Source of the DNA: Paenibacillus sacheonensis
Lineage (GTDB): Bacteria > Bacillota > Bacilli > Paenibacillales > Paenibacillaceae
NCBI RefSeq assembly: GCF_009909195.1
Contig: NZ_JAAAMU010000006.1
Span: forward strand, 434,001-498,000
Length of the DNA stretch: 64,000 bases
Direction of reading: 5' to 3'
In this document: positions 9,593 to 16,745 of the stretch, piece after piece
How positions within the stretch are numbered: the first letter of the stretch is position 1
How the letters are laid out: each line of letters begins with the position of its first letter
Made by a program: the position numbers and the translations under genes
The notes under the pieces: generated by a model
Told to the model about the DNA's origin: nothing
The model's database searches: none
The model's input: only the letters and a program-made list of their open reading frames with translations

Positions 9593-9758
9593 CCGCCGTG
9601 CCTGCAGCCATTAACGATTCGGCACTGTCGCTGCATGGCGGGTGATCGGAATCGGCAGACTTAAGTTCCCGCGGAACCGACAGCGTATAAGCCACGAAAT
9701 TCAAGAATAACCCGAGCCATAGGATATACAGATTGGCTTCCGGTCTGGCAACGTTCAC
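9513..9758 (-). CDS. possible small one-helix membrane protein
   Basis: An 81-codon frame starts with GTG at 9758, 46 bp after the OsmC-like gene ends, so it could be co-transcribed. Residues ~9-29 (LYILWLGLFLNFVAYTLSVP) would make one membrane helix. The C-terminal third runs into the purine strand of the tract at 9356-9592 and becomes a Glu/Arg/Lys run, which is suspicious. The family is not recognised; this could be a truncated gene or chance. Confidence 0.25.
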   Translation of the reverse strand: MNVARPEANLYILWLGLFLNFVAYTLSVPRELKSADSDHPPCSDSAESLMAAGTAVEIEGEGLGKSREERRAKERKKKGEE

Positions 9759-9803
9759 ATCCCCTGTTCATAGGCAGGATGTCGTCCACTGCCGTTCGAT
9801 ACA

Positions 9804-10349
9804 TTACGCATTCGATGCCTCGGGACGATAGATGACCAGTTGTCCTTCGATGCTCTGAGGCTGGCGAAGTAGATTGAAAATCGGACAGACCCGTTCGATC
9901 GCTTCATGCAGCGCCTGCAGCGTTTCCTCGGCCTCATCGGACTCGACCACCAGCTTATAGCGCAGGTTATGGGGATAGACGGGGATCTCCTCGTAGCCGG
10001 GACGGCCGGCAAGCGGATGCATTTCCCCCTCCACCTCCACTTCAATGGCATGAAGCGAGACCTGGAGCTCGGCAGCTTGGATCAGCGCGATATGCGTCAA
10101 ACAGCTGCCGAGCACGCCGAGCTGAAGCTCCGGGGACGAAGGACCGAGGTCGTAGCCGGCGAAATCCGGCGGGCTGTCGCTGATGACCTGAAATTCCCGA
10201 ATGCGGATTTCCCGGATGCCGCTGCGTCCCGCCACTCTAGCCTCGGCTCGCAGCTTTGCGCTCGCCTGTTCGGGATGCGATTCCGCTTTCTCCCGGCGGG
10301 CAAACAACGCGATTCGTTTTTGCCGCAGATACTCATTTAAAGCGCCCAT
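9804..10349 (-). CDS. OsmC family protein
   Basis: A 181-residue cytoplasmic protein of the OsmC/Ohr superfamily, whose members often reduce organic hydroperoxides with two Cys residues. The first Cys is in LGVLGSCLTHIAL, the second in VCPIFNLL, in the family's expected spacing. The central FAGYDLGPSSPELQLG stretch is the usual run-in to the first Cys. A weak AAAGGTGGA precedes the ATG. It is transcribed away from the GNAT gene. It is nearer to the YhfA-like OsmC proteins than to classical Ohr, so the peroxidase role is inferred. Confidence 0.85.
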   Translation of the reverse strand: MGALNEYLRQKRIALFARREKAESHPEQASAKLRAEARVAGRSGIREIRIREFQVISDSPPDFAGYDLGPSSPELQLGVLGSCLTHIALIQAAELQVSLHAIEVEVEGEMHPLAGRPGYEEIPVYPHNLRYKLVVESDEAEETLQALHEAIERVCPIFNLLRQPQSIEGQLVIYRPEASNA

Positions 10350-10476
10350 GGCTTTCTTCCACCTTTCTTCGAGGCCAATAGGCCGATTCTATCGATTCGC
10401 GGATTCCAGTTTTATTACTTACAATTCCCATGTGAAAAGTATGTTATTAACAATATAGATGATACGCCGGGTGATG

Positions 10477-10482
10477 TATAAT
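10477..10482 (+). promoter_or_regulatory. candidate -10 box for the GNAT gene
   Basis: A perfect TATAAT lies ~107 bp before the GNAT start in an AT-rich stretch between divergent genes. The matching -35 (TATAGA, 17 bp upstream) is poor. Confidence 0.35.
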
Positions 10483-10589
10483 AGAAAAAACCGATATGGA
10501 TATTCAAGATTCCGATGCACAAGCCGGTACGGGATGTGGAAAACGCTGTCCAATATGTTCGCCGGGACCGGCAGAATAGAGGATTCACA

Positions 10590-11027
10590 ATGGAGGCCGT
10601 TATTAGGAACTGCACGATGGAGGACATTGGGGACGTGGTCCAGTTGCTTGGCGAATTGGGTTATCCGACAAGCAAAGGGGAGATGGCAGCACGCTTCGGC
10701 TTCATCGCGTCCGATGCTGGCTATTGCACCTTGATCGCCGGAGTGAACGACCAAGCAGTCCGTTTAATCGGCTTGCACAAGACGTACATGTACGAGAAGT
10801 CAGGCATCCATGTGCGTATCATTGCCCTAGTCGTGCGCGGCGAATGTAGAGGACAAGGCATTGGAAGAATGTTGATCGCAGCGGCAGAGAACTGGGCCAA
10901 GCAGCAAGGTGCCGGCTCCATGTCGCTCAATAGCGGCAATCGATCCGAGCGGGAGGCCGCTCATCTCTTCTCCCAGCGGCTCGGCTTTACGGCCAGGAGC
11001 ACCGGCTATACTAAAATCATTTCCTAG
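10590..11027 (+). CDS. GNAT family N-acetyltransferase
   Basis: A 145-residue acetyl-CoA-dependent acetyltransferase. Motif A (VRGECRGQGIGRMLIAAAE) has the R/Q-x-x-G-x-G pyrophosphate loop, and the C-terminal HLFSQRLGFTARSTGYTK carries motif B. The ATG at 10590 has AGAGGA 6 nt upstream; the frame is open for 25 more codons but without a ribosome site. The substrate is unknown. Confidence 0.85.
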   Translation: MEAVIRNCTMEDIGDVVQLLGELGYPTSKGEMAARFGFIASDAGYCTLIAGVNDQAVRLIGLHKTYMYEKSGIHVRIIALVVRGECRGQGIGRMLIAAAENWAKQQGAGSMSLNSGNRSEREAAHLFSQRLGFTARSTGYTKIIS

Positions 11028-11066
11028 CCCATCGCAAGCTGCGCTACGCACATCAGCAACGCAAAA

Positions 11067-11093
11067 ACAGCCCGACTCGATGAGTCAGGCTGT
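11067..11093 (-). terminator. terminator hairpin after the toxin-immunity operon and repeat array
   Basis: ACAGCCnGACTC..GAGTC.GGCTGT is followed on the minus strand by TTTTTGCG, a classic intrinsic terminator for transcripts coming from the right. It may also stop the GNAT transcript from the left. Confidence 0.65.
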
Positions 11094-11190
11094 CAGGCTG
11101 CCGAAAAGCCGCTTGCTTTGATGCTTCTAAAATAAGAATTGGCTGCTTGGGCAGTGAAACCGCTAAACTCTAACCTGTTAGTTACTTGGG

Positions 11191-11510
11191 CCGAAAAGCT
11201 GCACCACGGCAGCTTTTCAAACCTCACACGGGCAAACTGCGCCAAAAAGCTGCAGAATCGCAGCTTTCCTCCCTTTCTTTCGCTAACCCAGACCGAAAAG
11301 CTGCACCACGGCAACTTTTCAGACCTCACACGGGCATACTGCGCCAAAAAGCTGCAGAATCGCAGCTTTTCTCCCTTTCATTCGCTAACCCAGACCGAAA
11401 AGCTGCACCGCAGCAGCTTTTCAAGTCTCACACGGGCATACTGCGCCGAAATGCTGCAGAATCGCAGCTTTTCTCCGCTTCCGCTCAGTTGGACCGAAAA
11501 GCCGCTCCTC
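11191..11510. repeat. 51-bp-period hairpin array C1 (about seven units)
   Basis: Units start at 11191, 11242, 11293, 11344, 11395 and 11446, exactly 51 bp apart, plus a last partial unit at ~11494. Odd and even units alternate, so the exact repeat is 102 bp. Each unit carries a hairpin AAAAGCTGC..GCAGCTTTT with different loops. The last unit touches the stop codon of the immunity gene at 11509. Frames through it are open because 51 is a multiple of three, but they show no protein-like conservation. Confidence 0.85.
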
Positions 11511-11838
11511 AACCGATATACACAACCGCGTCCCCGCGCCGAAACGCGCCCGGCAGCTCGGTCTCCAGCTGCTTTAACCGGTTCAGCATATGCTCCAGGG
11601 CATCGCCGCTCATCTTGGCGGCTGCCCAGACTTTCAGCATCGCGATTTCTTTCAATATCGCGGGCACGTCCTCGCCTTCCACGTCCGTGCCCCCTTGGAA
11701 CAACGCGGTCCATTGGAGTCCCAGCTCCTCGGCCGCCGGCCCCCAGTATTTCGTATAGAATTCCTCCGTTGCTACCGGCAGCATGAACGAGCGCTCGAAC
11801 TCGTCCTCGGGATCGATGATAATGGCGCTGATCGACAT
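11509..11838 (-). CDS. probable immunity protein for the nuclease toxin
   Basis: A 109-residue acidic protein of unrecognised family, starting 2 nt after the toxin stop codon, with GGAGTG inside the end of the toxin gene, so the two are tightly coupled. Small acidic proteins right behind a polymorphic toxin gene are typically its immunity factor, binding the nuclease domain in the cytoplasm. No signal peptide or membrane segment. The function is inferred from position, size and charge only. Confidence 0.6.
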   Translation of the reverse strand: MSISAIIIDPEDEFERSFMLPVATEEFYTKYWGPAAEELGLQWTALFQGGTDVEGEDVPAILKEIAMLKVWAAAKMSGDALEHMLNRLKQLETELPGAFRRGDAVVYIG

Positions 11839-11840
11839 CT

Positions 11841-14003
11841 TTACTTCACTCCAAATCTAATCGAGAATGTGTAATCCGGAAACTCCTGACGCAGCTTGTT
11901 CAGGCTGTTCTCCGCCGCGGCGCGCAGCTCCGGCGAGTCTCCGTCAAGCTGGAACTGGAAGTTGCGAATCCCTTTGATTTCGTCCAAGGTCGGAATATCG
12001 GACGTTCCGTCCGGCGTTGTCCGCGTGCCGACCGCCTTTTCCATCAGGTTATTGATCCGCGTCCGCGTCTTCTGGTAGAGCTGTTTATCCGTAAACTGCT
12101 GCGGCGTCTGCTGCGGCTTGCCGGTCTTCGGATGGATCTTATTAAGCCCCTCCGCCGACTTGGCCTCGTAAAATATGCCGTTCTCGACGTCGATGCCGTC
12201 GAACTCGCCGATGGCGCCGCCCTTGCTGTCGTGCAGCTCGACGCCTCTGTACTTGGCCTTGCTCCAGTGCACGTAATCGTCCGCGTCTTGGGGCTTGGCC
12301 TGCTCCCCTTCGTCGGCGCCTTGCTTCTTGGGCGGTTCATCCGCATCCGGCTTATGCGGTACGTCCGGCTTGCGCGGGACATCCGGTTTATGCGGCAGGT
12401 CCGGCTTGGTTCGACGCTTAAGCAGCTTCTCCAGCCAGTCCATGAACCGCCCCCCGCCCTTTTTGGCCAGACGGCCGAACGGCACGCGGCTGAGCGCGAG
12501 CGCGATCAACGCCGAGGCGGCGTTCTCCGGCGTGAGCAGCCGCTTCGGATCCCGGATATCCTGCGCGATCTCGTGCCCGCTGCCCGGGATGCTCGCCACG
12601 GTCAGCGCGAAGCCGAGCGCCGGCCAGAAGCTGACGAACAGCAGGGCGAGGGCGAACGCGCCCAGGATGATGGCCCCTTTCTCCGAGAAGCTGAGGCGAT
12701 CCCACCAGTTCTGCAGCGAGTCGAACATGCAGGCGAAGCAGGCCGGAACATCCGGCTGCACATGCGCCTGCCAGTAGGCCGCGATGCCCGCAAGCAGGCC
12801 CGCTCCGATCAACAGCACGGTCAGGCCTGCCGCGATCCGGTAATGAAGCTGCATCCGGGCGCGCAGATTTTCTTGGACGGAGATGGCCTCGGCATTGCCG
12901 TACAGCATCGAAAATCCCATCTCCCGGCGCTCCCTCGTCCAGGCCATGACGCCGGCGAAGCTCTCCCTCCGACCGATGAATGCGGCGGCCATATGGCGCA
13001 GCTCGGTCAGCGGGTCGATGTACGCTTCGCCTTTCATCCTCGGCAGCCGATTACGGATCCTGTTAAGCGCGACATAATCCAGCACCAGCCCCAGGACGAG
13101 CAGCAGCAGGAAAGCATCCTTCGTCTGATAGCCGCTACCGGTCCAGTCATGAATCTTCATGAACCAATCCGGCAGCGTGTTCTGTCCATTATAAGCGGCA
13201 TGGTCTAGGATTGCCCAGGCGAGCAGCAGCGCGGGCAGCGCATAGAACGCTTTCGTCAACCGCTTGCGATAACGCACGGCCATCCCGATTCCAAGCGCGA
13301 TCATCGCCGTATGCACGGGATGGCTGACCGTCATGAGCGTCGGGAAGATGCTCTCCTCGAACCGGCCGGGAAACAGCGTCCAGAAATCCCAATGGATCGT
13401 CTCCCCGCCCAGCATCGTCGTGCTGTAGCCGTACGTCCGGCCGATGATGCCGGAATTGAGCCATCTGCGGCTCAGCTCCTCCATCAGCTGGAAGCCGACG
13501 CCCGAGGCCGCTCCCGCCAGCGTATAGTCGCCCAGGCTCATCGATGATGCCCGGCGCGAGAAGAATAGAAACAGACCGAGAGGAAGCAGCTTCCATACTT
13601 CCTCCGCGATAGGCGTGACGACCGCGTTCGACCACGTATCCGACGTTCGGCCGCCGAACAGGCCGTGCGCCGCCATCAGCGTCCATGCCGTAATCGGAAT
13701 GACGAGCGCGATGCCGAGCAGCATGAACATGGCGGTCTGCTTCCAAGTAAAGGTCTTGCTCCGGCACAGCAGCCAGAACTGCAGCATCACATAGAACGAC
13801 CACAGATATTGCACCAGCATCGTTCGCGAATCACGGTACAGGAACAGCCCGACGACGAACAGCAGCAGCGACGCCCAACACCAGATCGCATACACGGTTT
13901 TGAGCCACGGATAACGCTTCGGTACGGCTTGCGCGATTCGGTAAATCGCTTCCGCGCTGTCTCTGACCCCGCTTCGGACCCGCCAGATCGTATTCGTATT
14001 CAT
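11841..14003 (-). CDS. multi-pass PrsW-like protease fused to C-terminal PD-(D/E)XK nuclease domain (polymorphic toxin candidate)
   Basis: A 720-residue protein in three parts. Residues ~35-320 hold about eight membrane segments with PrsW-type metalloprotease signatures: E134-E135 with K138 (AEEVWK), E175/E176, H228/H231 (SHPVHTAM) and H268 (LDHAAYN). Residues ~390-515 contain two more membrane segments and a hydrophobic PGSGHEIAQD..SRVPFGRLAKK stretch like the pre-toxin segments of polymorphic toxins. A KPDVP-repeat linker (533-555) leads to a ~140-residue nuclease-like domain with Asp602 (GEFDGID) and Glu613-x-Lys615 (FYEAKSA), the PD-(D/E)XK pattern. AAGGAGG sits only 1 nt before the ATG at 14003, an unusually short spacing, yet no other start fits. 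Confidence 0.75.
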   Translation of the reverse strand: MNTNTIWRVRSGVRDSAEAIYRIAQAVPKRYPWLKTVYAIWCWASLLLFVVGLFLYRDSRTMLVQYLWSFYVMLQFWLLCRSKTFTWKQTAMFMLLGIALVIPITAWTLMAAHGLFGGRTSDTWSNAVVTPIAEEVWKLLPLGLFLFFSRRASSMSLGDYTLAGAASGVGFQLMEELSRRWLNSGIIGRTYGYSTTMLGGETIHWDFWTLFPGRFEESIFPTLMTVSHPVHTAMIALGIGMAVRYRKRLTKAFYALPALLLAWAILDHAAYNGQNTLPDWFMKIHDWTGSGYQTKDAFLLLLVLGLVLDYVALNRIRNRLPRMKGEAYIDPLTELRHMAAAFIGRRESFAGVMAWTRERREMGFSMLYGNAEAISVQENLRARMQLHYRIAAGLTVLLIGAGLLAGIAAYWQAHVQPDVPACFACMFDSLQNWWDRLSFSEKGAIILGAFALALLFVSFWPALGFALTVASIPGSGHEIAQDIRDPKRLLTPENAASALIALALSRVPFGRLAKKGGGRFMDWLEKLLKRRTKPDLPHKPDVPRKPDVPHKPDADEPPKKQGADEGEQAKPQDADDYVHWSKAKYRGVELHDSKGGAIGEFDGIDVENGIFYEAKSAEGLNKIHPKTGKPQQTPQQFTDKQLYQKTRTRINNLMEKAVGTRTTPDGTSDIPTLDEIKGIRNFQFQLDGDSPELRAAAENSLNKLRQEFPDYTFSIRFGVK

Positions 14004-14412
14004 CCCTCCTTACCCAGCCTTCCCCTACAAGCCGGCACCTCTTCTTTCCAAATCATACTCGATAATCCAGCGATTGAATCATCAAACGGCCGAGATCCTC
14101 AAAAACCGGACTTTATTCCCAGAGCGCGCGCAGCCGGCTGCCCGTGCGGCGTTCGCACTAAACGTCAGCGTTTGCAACCTGCGGATGCACTAATTGCCGA
14201 ATGGAAGTCCGCATGCCGTCGCAGCGCCAAAAACCGCCTGGAGTAAGAGCTCTCCCCCCTCTTGATGAAGTTTGCCATACGGCCAATCGAGCCCGCTACC
14301 GCTGCATGTCATGCTGCAAGATGCGTTCGAGCAGGAAAGAAGCGCGCAGCTATCGACCTATTCCGAATCGCGCTGTGGTAAAATAAAGAAAATTTGTAAG
14401 GCAGGTGACGTC
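14004..14412. other. spacer between divergent toxin and pyrE genes
   Basis: No gene, repeat or clear terminator is visible in these ~410 bp. A TATGAT at 14052-14057 on the minus strand is a possible -10 box for the toxin gene, with only a weak -35. Confidence 0.35.
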
Positions 14413-14964
14413 ATGGAACGAGAATGGCTGGCGAAGCAAATCTATGAAACCGCGCATCTGACGGGGAGCTTTACGCTGCGGTCCGGGAAAGTATCCACGG
14501 ATTATTTCGATAAATACCGGTTCGAATCCAATCCCGTCCTTCTTCAAGAAATCGCGGCGCGGCTGTCTCCCTTGGTTCCTCTCGGCACGGAAGTGCTGGC
14601 AGGCCTCGAGATGGGCGGCATTCCGATCGCAACGGCGCTGTCCTTGCAGACCGGCATCCCTGCCGCATTCGTGCGCAAGAAGGCGAAGGAATACGGCACT
14701 TGCAAGCTTGCCGAAGGCATCGACGTGAAAGGGAAGAAGGTGTGCATCGTCGAGGATGTCGTCACCACGGGCGGGCAAATTCTATTGAGCGCGGCCGATC
14801 TGCGAAGCGCCGGCGCAGACGTCGTCAGCGTCCTGTGCGTCATCGAACGGGAACCGCAGGGACGGACGAACCTCGAGAACGACGGCCTGCATTTCTCCTC
14901 GTTGTTTAATATGGAAGAGCTTCTGCAGCCGCAACAGCGAGCTCTCGGACCAAATCGCTACTAG
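14413..14964 (+). CDS. pyrE: orotate phosphoribosyltransferase
   Basis: A 183-residue cytoplasmic enzyme that joins orotate and PRPP to OMP in pyrimidine synthesis. The PRPP-binding motif VCIVEDVVTTGGQ is at residues 110-122 and the flexible-loop Lys cluster (FVRKKAKEYGT) at 87-96; the N-terminal TGSFTLRSGKVSTDYFDKY is the orotate-binding signature. I chose the ATG at 14413 with AAGGCAGGTG upstream; earlier in-frame starts give a nonconserved 47-residue extension. The gene stands alone, away from any pyr operon, so it could be a second copy or a stand-alone pyrE. Confidence 0.9.
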   Translation: MEREWLAKQIYETAHLTGSFTLRSGKVSTDYFDKYRFESNPVLLQEIAARLSPLVPLGTEVLAGLEMGGIPIATALSLQTGIPAAFVRKKAKEYGTCKLAEGIDVKGKKVCIVEDVVTTGGQILLSAADLRSAGADVVSVLCVIEREPQGRTNLENDGLHFSSLFNMEELLQPQQRALGPNRY

Positions 14965-14989
14965 AAGGAAGCTCCCATGCAAGGTTAGT

Positions 14990-15013
14990 GAGAAGCGCGG
15001 GACTTCTCGTTTT
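14990..15013 (+). terminator. intrinsic terminator of pyrE
   Basis: GAGAAG..CTTCTC hairpin followed by GTTTT, 26 bp after the pyrE stop. Confidence 0.7.
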
Positions 15014-15057
15014 GCGATGTTCCTTGATAGCTAGGATTCAAACGGGAGGAAACGGGA

Positions 15058-15528
15058 ATGGCCATTGTCACGGACGCTAAAGGAAATCAATTGTTGACCT
15101 TCAACCCCATTCAAGAAAAAGAACTGGATACGATTTCGTTAGACGCGCCATTAACGCATGCCTTGATCGTGGTCACCTATGAAGGCAGCTATCTTCTCAT
15201 GCTCAATAAATGGCGCAAGTATTGGGAATTACCCGGAGGCGTTATCGAGCGCGGGGAAACGGCCAGAGCGTGCGCCATGCGAGAACTATTCGAAGAAACC
15301 AACCAGACGGCCGGCAATGCGACGTTTAAAGGGTTGATGAAATTTGATCTCCAGCCAAGTTTTCACGGCCCGAAGAGAATGGAATATGGGGCGCTATATC
15401 ATTGCGAGCTGAACCATGTTGCTGACTTCATCGAGAACGATGAAGCAGATTCGATTATGTTCTGGGATGGTTCGTCCGATATCGGCACGATCGCGGAAAT
15501 TGACCGAAAGTTAATCGAGTTTATTTGA
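15058..15528 (+). CDS. Nudix hydrolase
   Basis: A 156-residue Nudix enzyme that hydrolyses a nucleoside diphosphate linked to another group. The Nudix box is complete: GGVIERGETARACAMRELFEETN, with the G-x5-E-x7-R-E-U-x-E-E-x-G/N pattern. GGGAGGAAA precedes the ATG at 15058. The substrate cannot be predicted. Confidence 0.88.
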   Translation: MAIVTDAKGNQLLTFNPIQEKELDTISLDAPLTHALIVVTYEGSYLLMLNKWRKYWELPGGVIERGETARACAMRELFEETNQTAGNATFKGLMKFDLQPSFHGPKRMEYGALYHCELNHVADFIENDEADSIMFWDGSSDIGTIAEIDRKLIEFI

Positions 15529-15539
15529 CTATGAGGAGG

Positions 15540-15558
15540 CCCCCGCGATCGGCGGGGG
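15540..15558 (+). terminator. hairpin after the Nudix gene
   Basis: CCCCCGC..GCGGGGG is a very stable stem 11 bp after the stop codon but has no T run, so it may be a transcript end stabiliser or a weak terminator. Confidence 0.4.
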
Positions 15559-15646
15559 AATAAGTCATGTGAGCGAGAAATGACGAGACTAGCCAGAGCT
15601 GCGGATCTTGCCTTGCGAGGTCCTTTAGCCGGAAGGGGGTACTCCT

Positions 15647-15817
15647 ATTACCGTCGTGGTGATCTTGCTAATCATCATCATTATTCAGCTTGTGTTCATC
15701 AACGCCAAGCTGCCCAAGAGGGATTATTCCCGAGAAGCCGTCGAAGCCGCGCTGAGGAAAGATGGTCTTCTTAGAGAAGAGACAACGAGGAGCAGTCAGA
15801 ATAACGACCTCGATTAG
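15647..15817 (+). CDS. small single-pass membrane protein, probable ATT start
   Basis: A 56-codon frame encodes a very hydrophobic start (VVVILLIIIIIQLVFINAKL) and then a charged, Arg/Glu-rich tail ending QNNDLD, a clear one-helix membrane protein pattern. AAGGGGG at 15633-15639 lies 7 nt before ATT at 15647; the first GTG (15656) is 16 nt away and less well placed. ATT starts are rare but known (infC). The frame is closed just upstream by a TAG. The family is not recognised. Confidence 0.45.
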   Translation: MTVVVILLIIIIIQLVFINAKLPKRDYSREAVEAALRKDGLLREETTRSSQNNDLD

Positions 15818-15918
15818 TCATCGAAAACAGGTCAACGCCATACAGGGTGCCGGCATCTGCCCCCTCTTTTCTTCAGGTAAAGGCCATACGCTTAGGCCGT
15901 ATGAGCTTCAAGCCAAAT

Positions 15919-16098
15919 CTATAAAGGCTCGCTCGTAAATACATATTCGGGCTCCTGCTGATCCCGCCCGATTCCGAAATCGGCTTCTCCGAAGCAAAAC
16001 CAATACATCGTCGAGCCGTGACCGTCATTGAGATGCAGCCTGTTTCCAAAATACGCCAAACCCCCATCGCAGGCCCGGACATGAAAACACCCGCAAGG
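15919..16098 (-). pseudogene. remnant of an unrecognised gene
   Basis: A frame on the minus strand reads like real protein (LHLNDGHGSTMYWFCFG, then EADFGIGRDQQEPEYVF) and ends at TAG 15919-15921, but it has a stop ~60 codons upstream and no ATG/GTG/TTG start with a ribosome site. It lies directly behind the csbD terminator. It is best read as the 3' end of a decayed gene; the longer frame in another phase over the same bases is not protein-like. Confidence 0.35.
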
Positions 16099-16114
16099 CT
16101 ATTGCCCTGCGGGT
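16089..16114 (-). terminator. intrinsic terminator of csbD
   Basis: On the minus strand ACCCGCA..TGCGGGT is followed by GTTTTC, 18 bp after the csbD stop. Confidence 0.7.
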
Positions 16115-16131
16115 GCATGCGCTGCTATGGG

Positions 16132-16308
16132 TTATCGGCTTTTCAGTTCGCCGATCTTTTCCTGGACCTCGCCTTTCAGCTTATCCTTCTTACCTTCCGC
16201 TTGAAGGCGATGATTGTCCGTGGCATTCCCGACCTGGTCTTTGACTTCACCCTTTACCTTGGATACGGTGCCTTTGACCTTGTCGCTGAGTCCGTTATGG
16301 TCGTTCAT
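16132..16308 (-). CDS. csbD: CsbD-like general stress protein
   Basis: A 58-residue, very hydrophilic, Lys/Glu-rich protein of the CsbD family (KVKGTVSKVKGEVKDQVGN and KGEVQEKIGELKSR), a stress protein of unknown molecular role. I chose the ATG at 16308 because AAGGAG lies 9 nt upstream; a TTG three codons earlier would start inside that spacing. A sigma-B-like promoter is visible upstream. Confidence 0.88.
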   Translation of the reverse strand: MNDHNGLSDKVKGTVSKVKGEVKDQVGNATDNHRLQAEGKKDKLKGEVQEKIGELKSR

Positions 16309-16342
16309 GTTCAACAACTCCTTCTCTGAAGTTATAAGGATA

Positions 16343-16368
16343 TTACCCGCTTCAGCCCAAATCTAAGC
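16343..16368 (-). promoter_or_regulatory. candidate sigma-B-type promoter of csbD
   Basis: On the minus strand GCTTAG and GGGTAA are 14 bp apart, 35 bp before the start codon. The Bacillus sigma-B consensus is GTTTAA, 13-15 bp, GGGTAT (4/6 and 5/6 matches). csbD of Bacillus subtilis is sigma-B controlled, which supports the call; many Paenibacillus lack a plain sigma-B, so another stress sigma factor could act. Confidence 0.4.
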
Positions 16369-16399
16369 TGAGCGCTGCTCGTATGGCCGTCCGGCGCGC

Positions 16400-16660
16400 C
16401 TAAGGCTGCACGTCAGGCGTAATCTCCGGCGGGATTCGGTTGGGTTTGATCTCAGGCGTTACGTCGGGCGTGAACTCCGGCGTCACGTCAGGCTTCATCT
16501 CCGGTTGTACGTTCGGCACGATCTCCGGACGCACGTCGGGCGAAATCTCCGGCGGTATGGGACTAGGGCTGATTTCCGGAGGCAGCACCTCGTTCGCCTC
16601 GTTCTACTTCACTTCGAATATCAGGCTGGGAGTGACTTCAGGCGGATACGTTCTTTCCAT
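16400..16660 (-). pseudogene. proline-rich repeat protein interrupted by in-frame amber codon
   Basis: From ATG 16660, with AGGAGG 9 nt upstream, the frame reads MERTYPPEVTPSLIFEVK, then TAG (16606-16604, codon 19), then resumes as NEANEV and a run of PEISP/PDVxPEI units to a final TAG at codon 87. The same P-E-x-x-P style occurs on both sides of the TAG, so this was one gene. TAG differs from the Gln codon CAG by one base. It is either a nonsense mutation, readthrough or a sequence error. Function unknown; the extended polyproline-like repeat suggests a surface or coat role (speculative). Confidence 0.6.
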
Positions 16661-16745
16661 GTGTAACACCTCCTGCCCTTCCTTACCCCAAACTGGATAT
16701 TTTATATCCATCTCGAAAATAACGCTCGGCCGTCATTGATAACCT

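Noticed and set aside
9237-9664. Plus-strand ORFs through the C/T tract
   Set aside because: Products are Leu/Phe/Ser/Pro runs caused by base composition, with no start signals.
11191-11510. CRISPR array
   Set aside because: The 51-bp units are contiguous with no unique spacers of fixed length, and no cas gene is near; the same holds for the arrays at 28.5, 36.9 and 41.4 kb.
11139-11786. Plus-strand ORFs of 190-215 codons over the array and immunity gene
   Set aside because: They translate the repeat array and the antisense of the immunity gene; no ribosome site.
15580-15774. 64-codon frame starting MTRLARAADLALRG
   Set aside because: The overlapping frame 15647-15817 has a clear membrane helix and ribosome site; this one is low in protein-like features.
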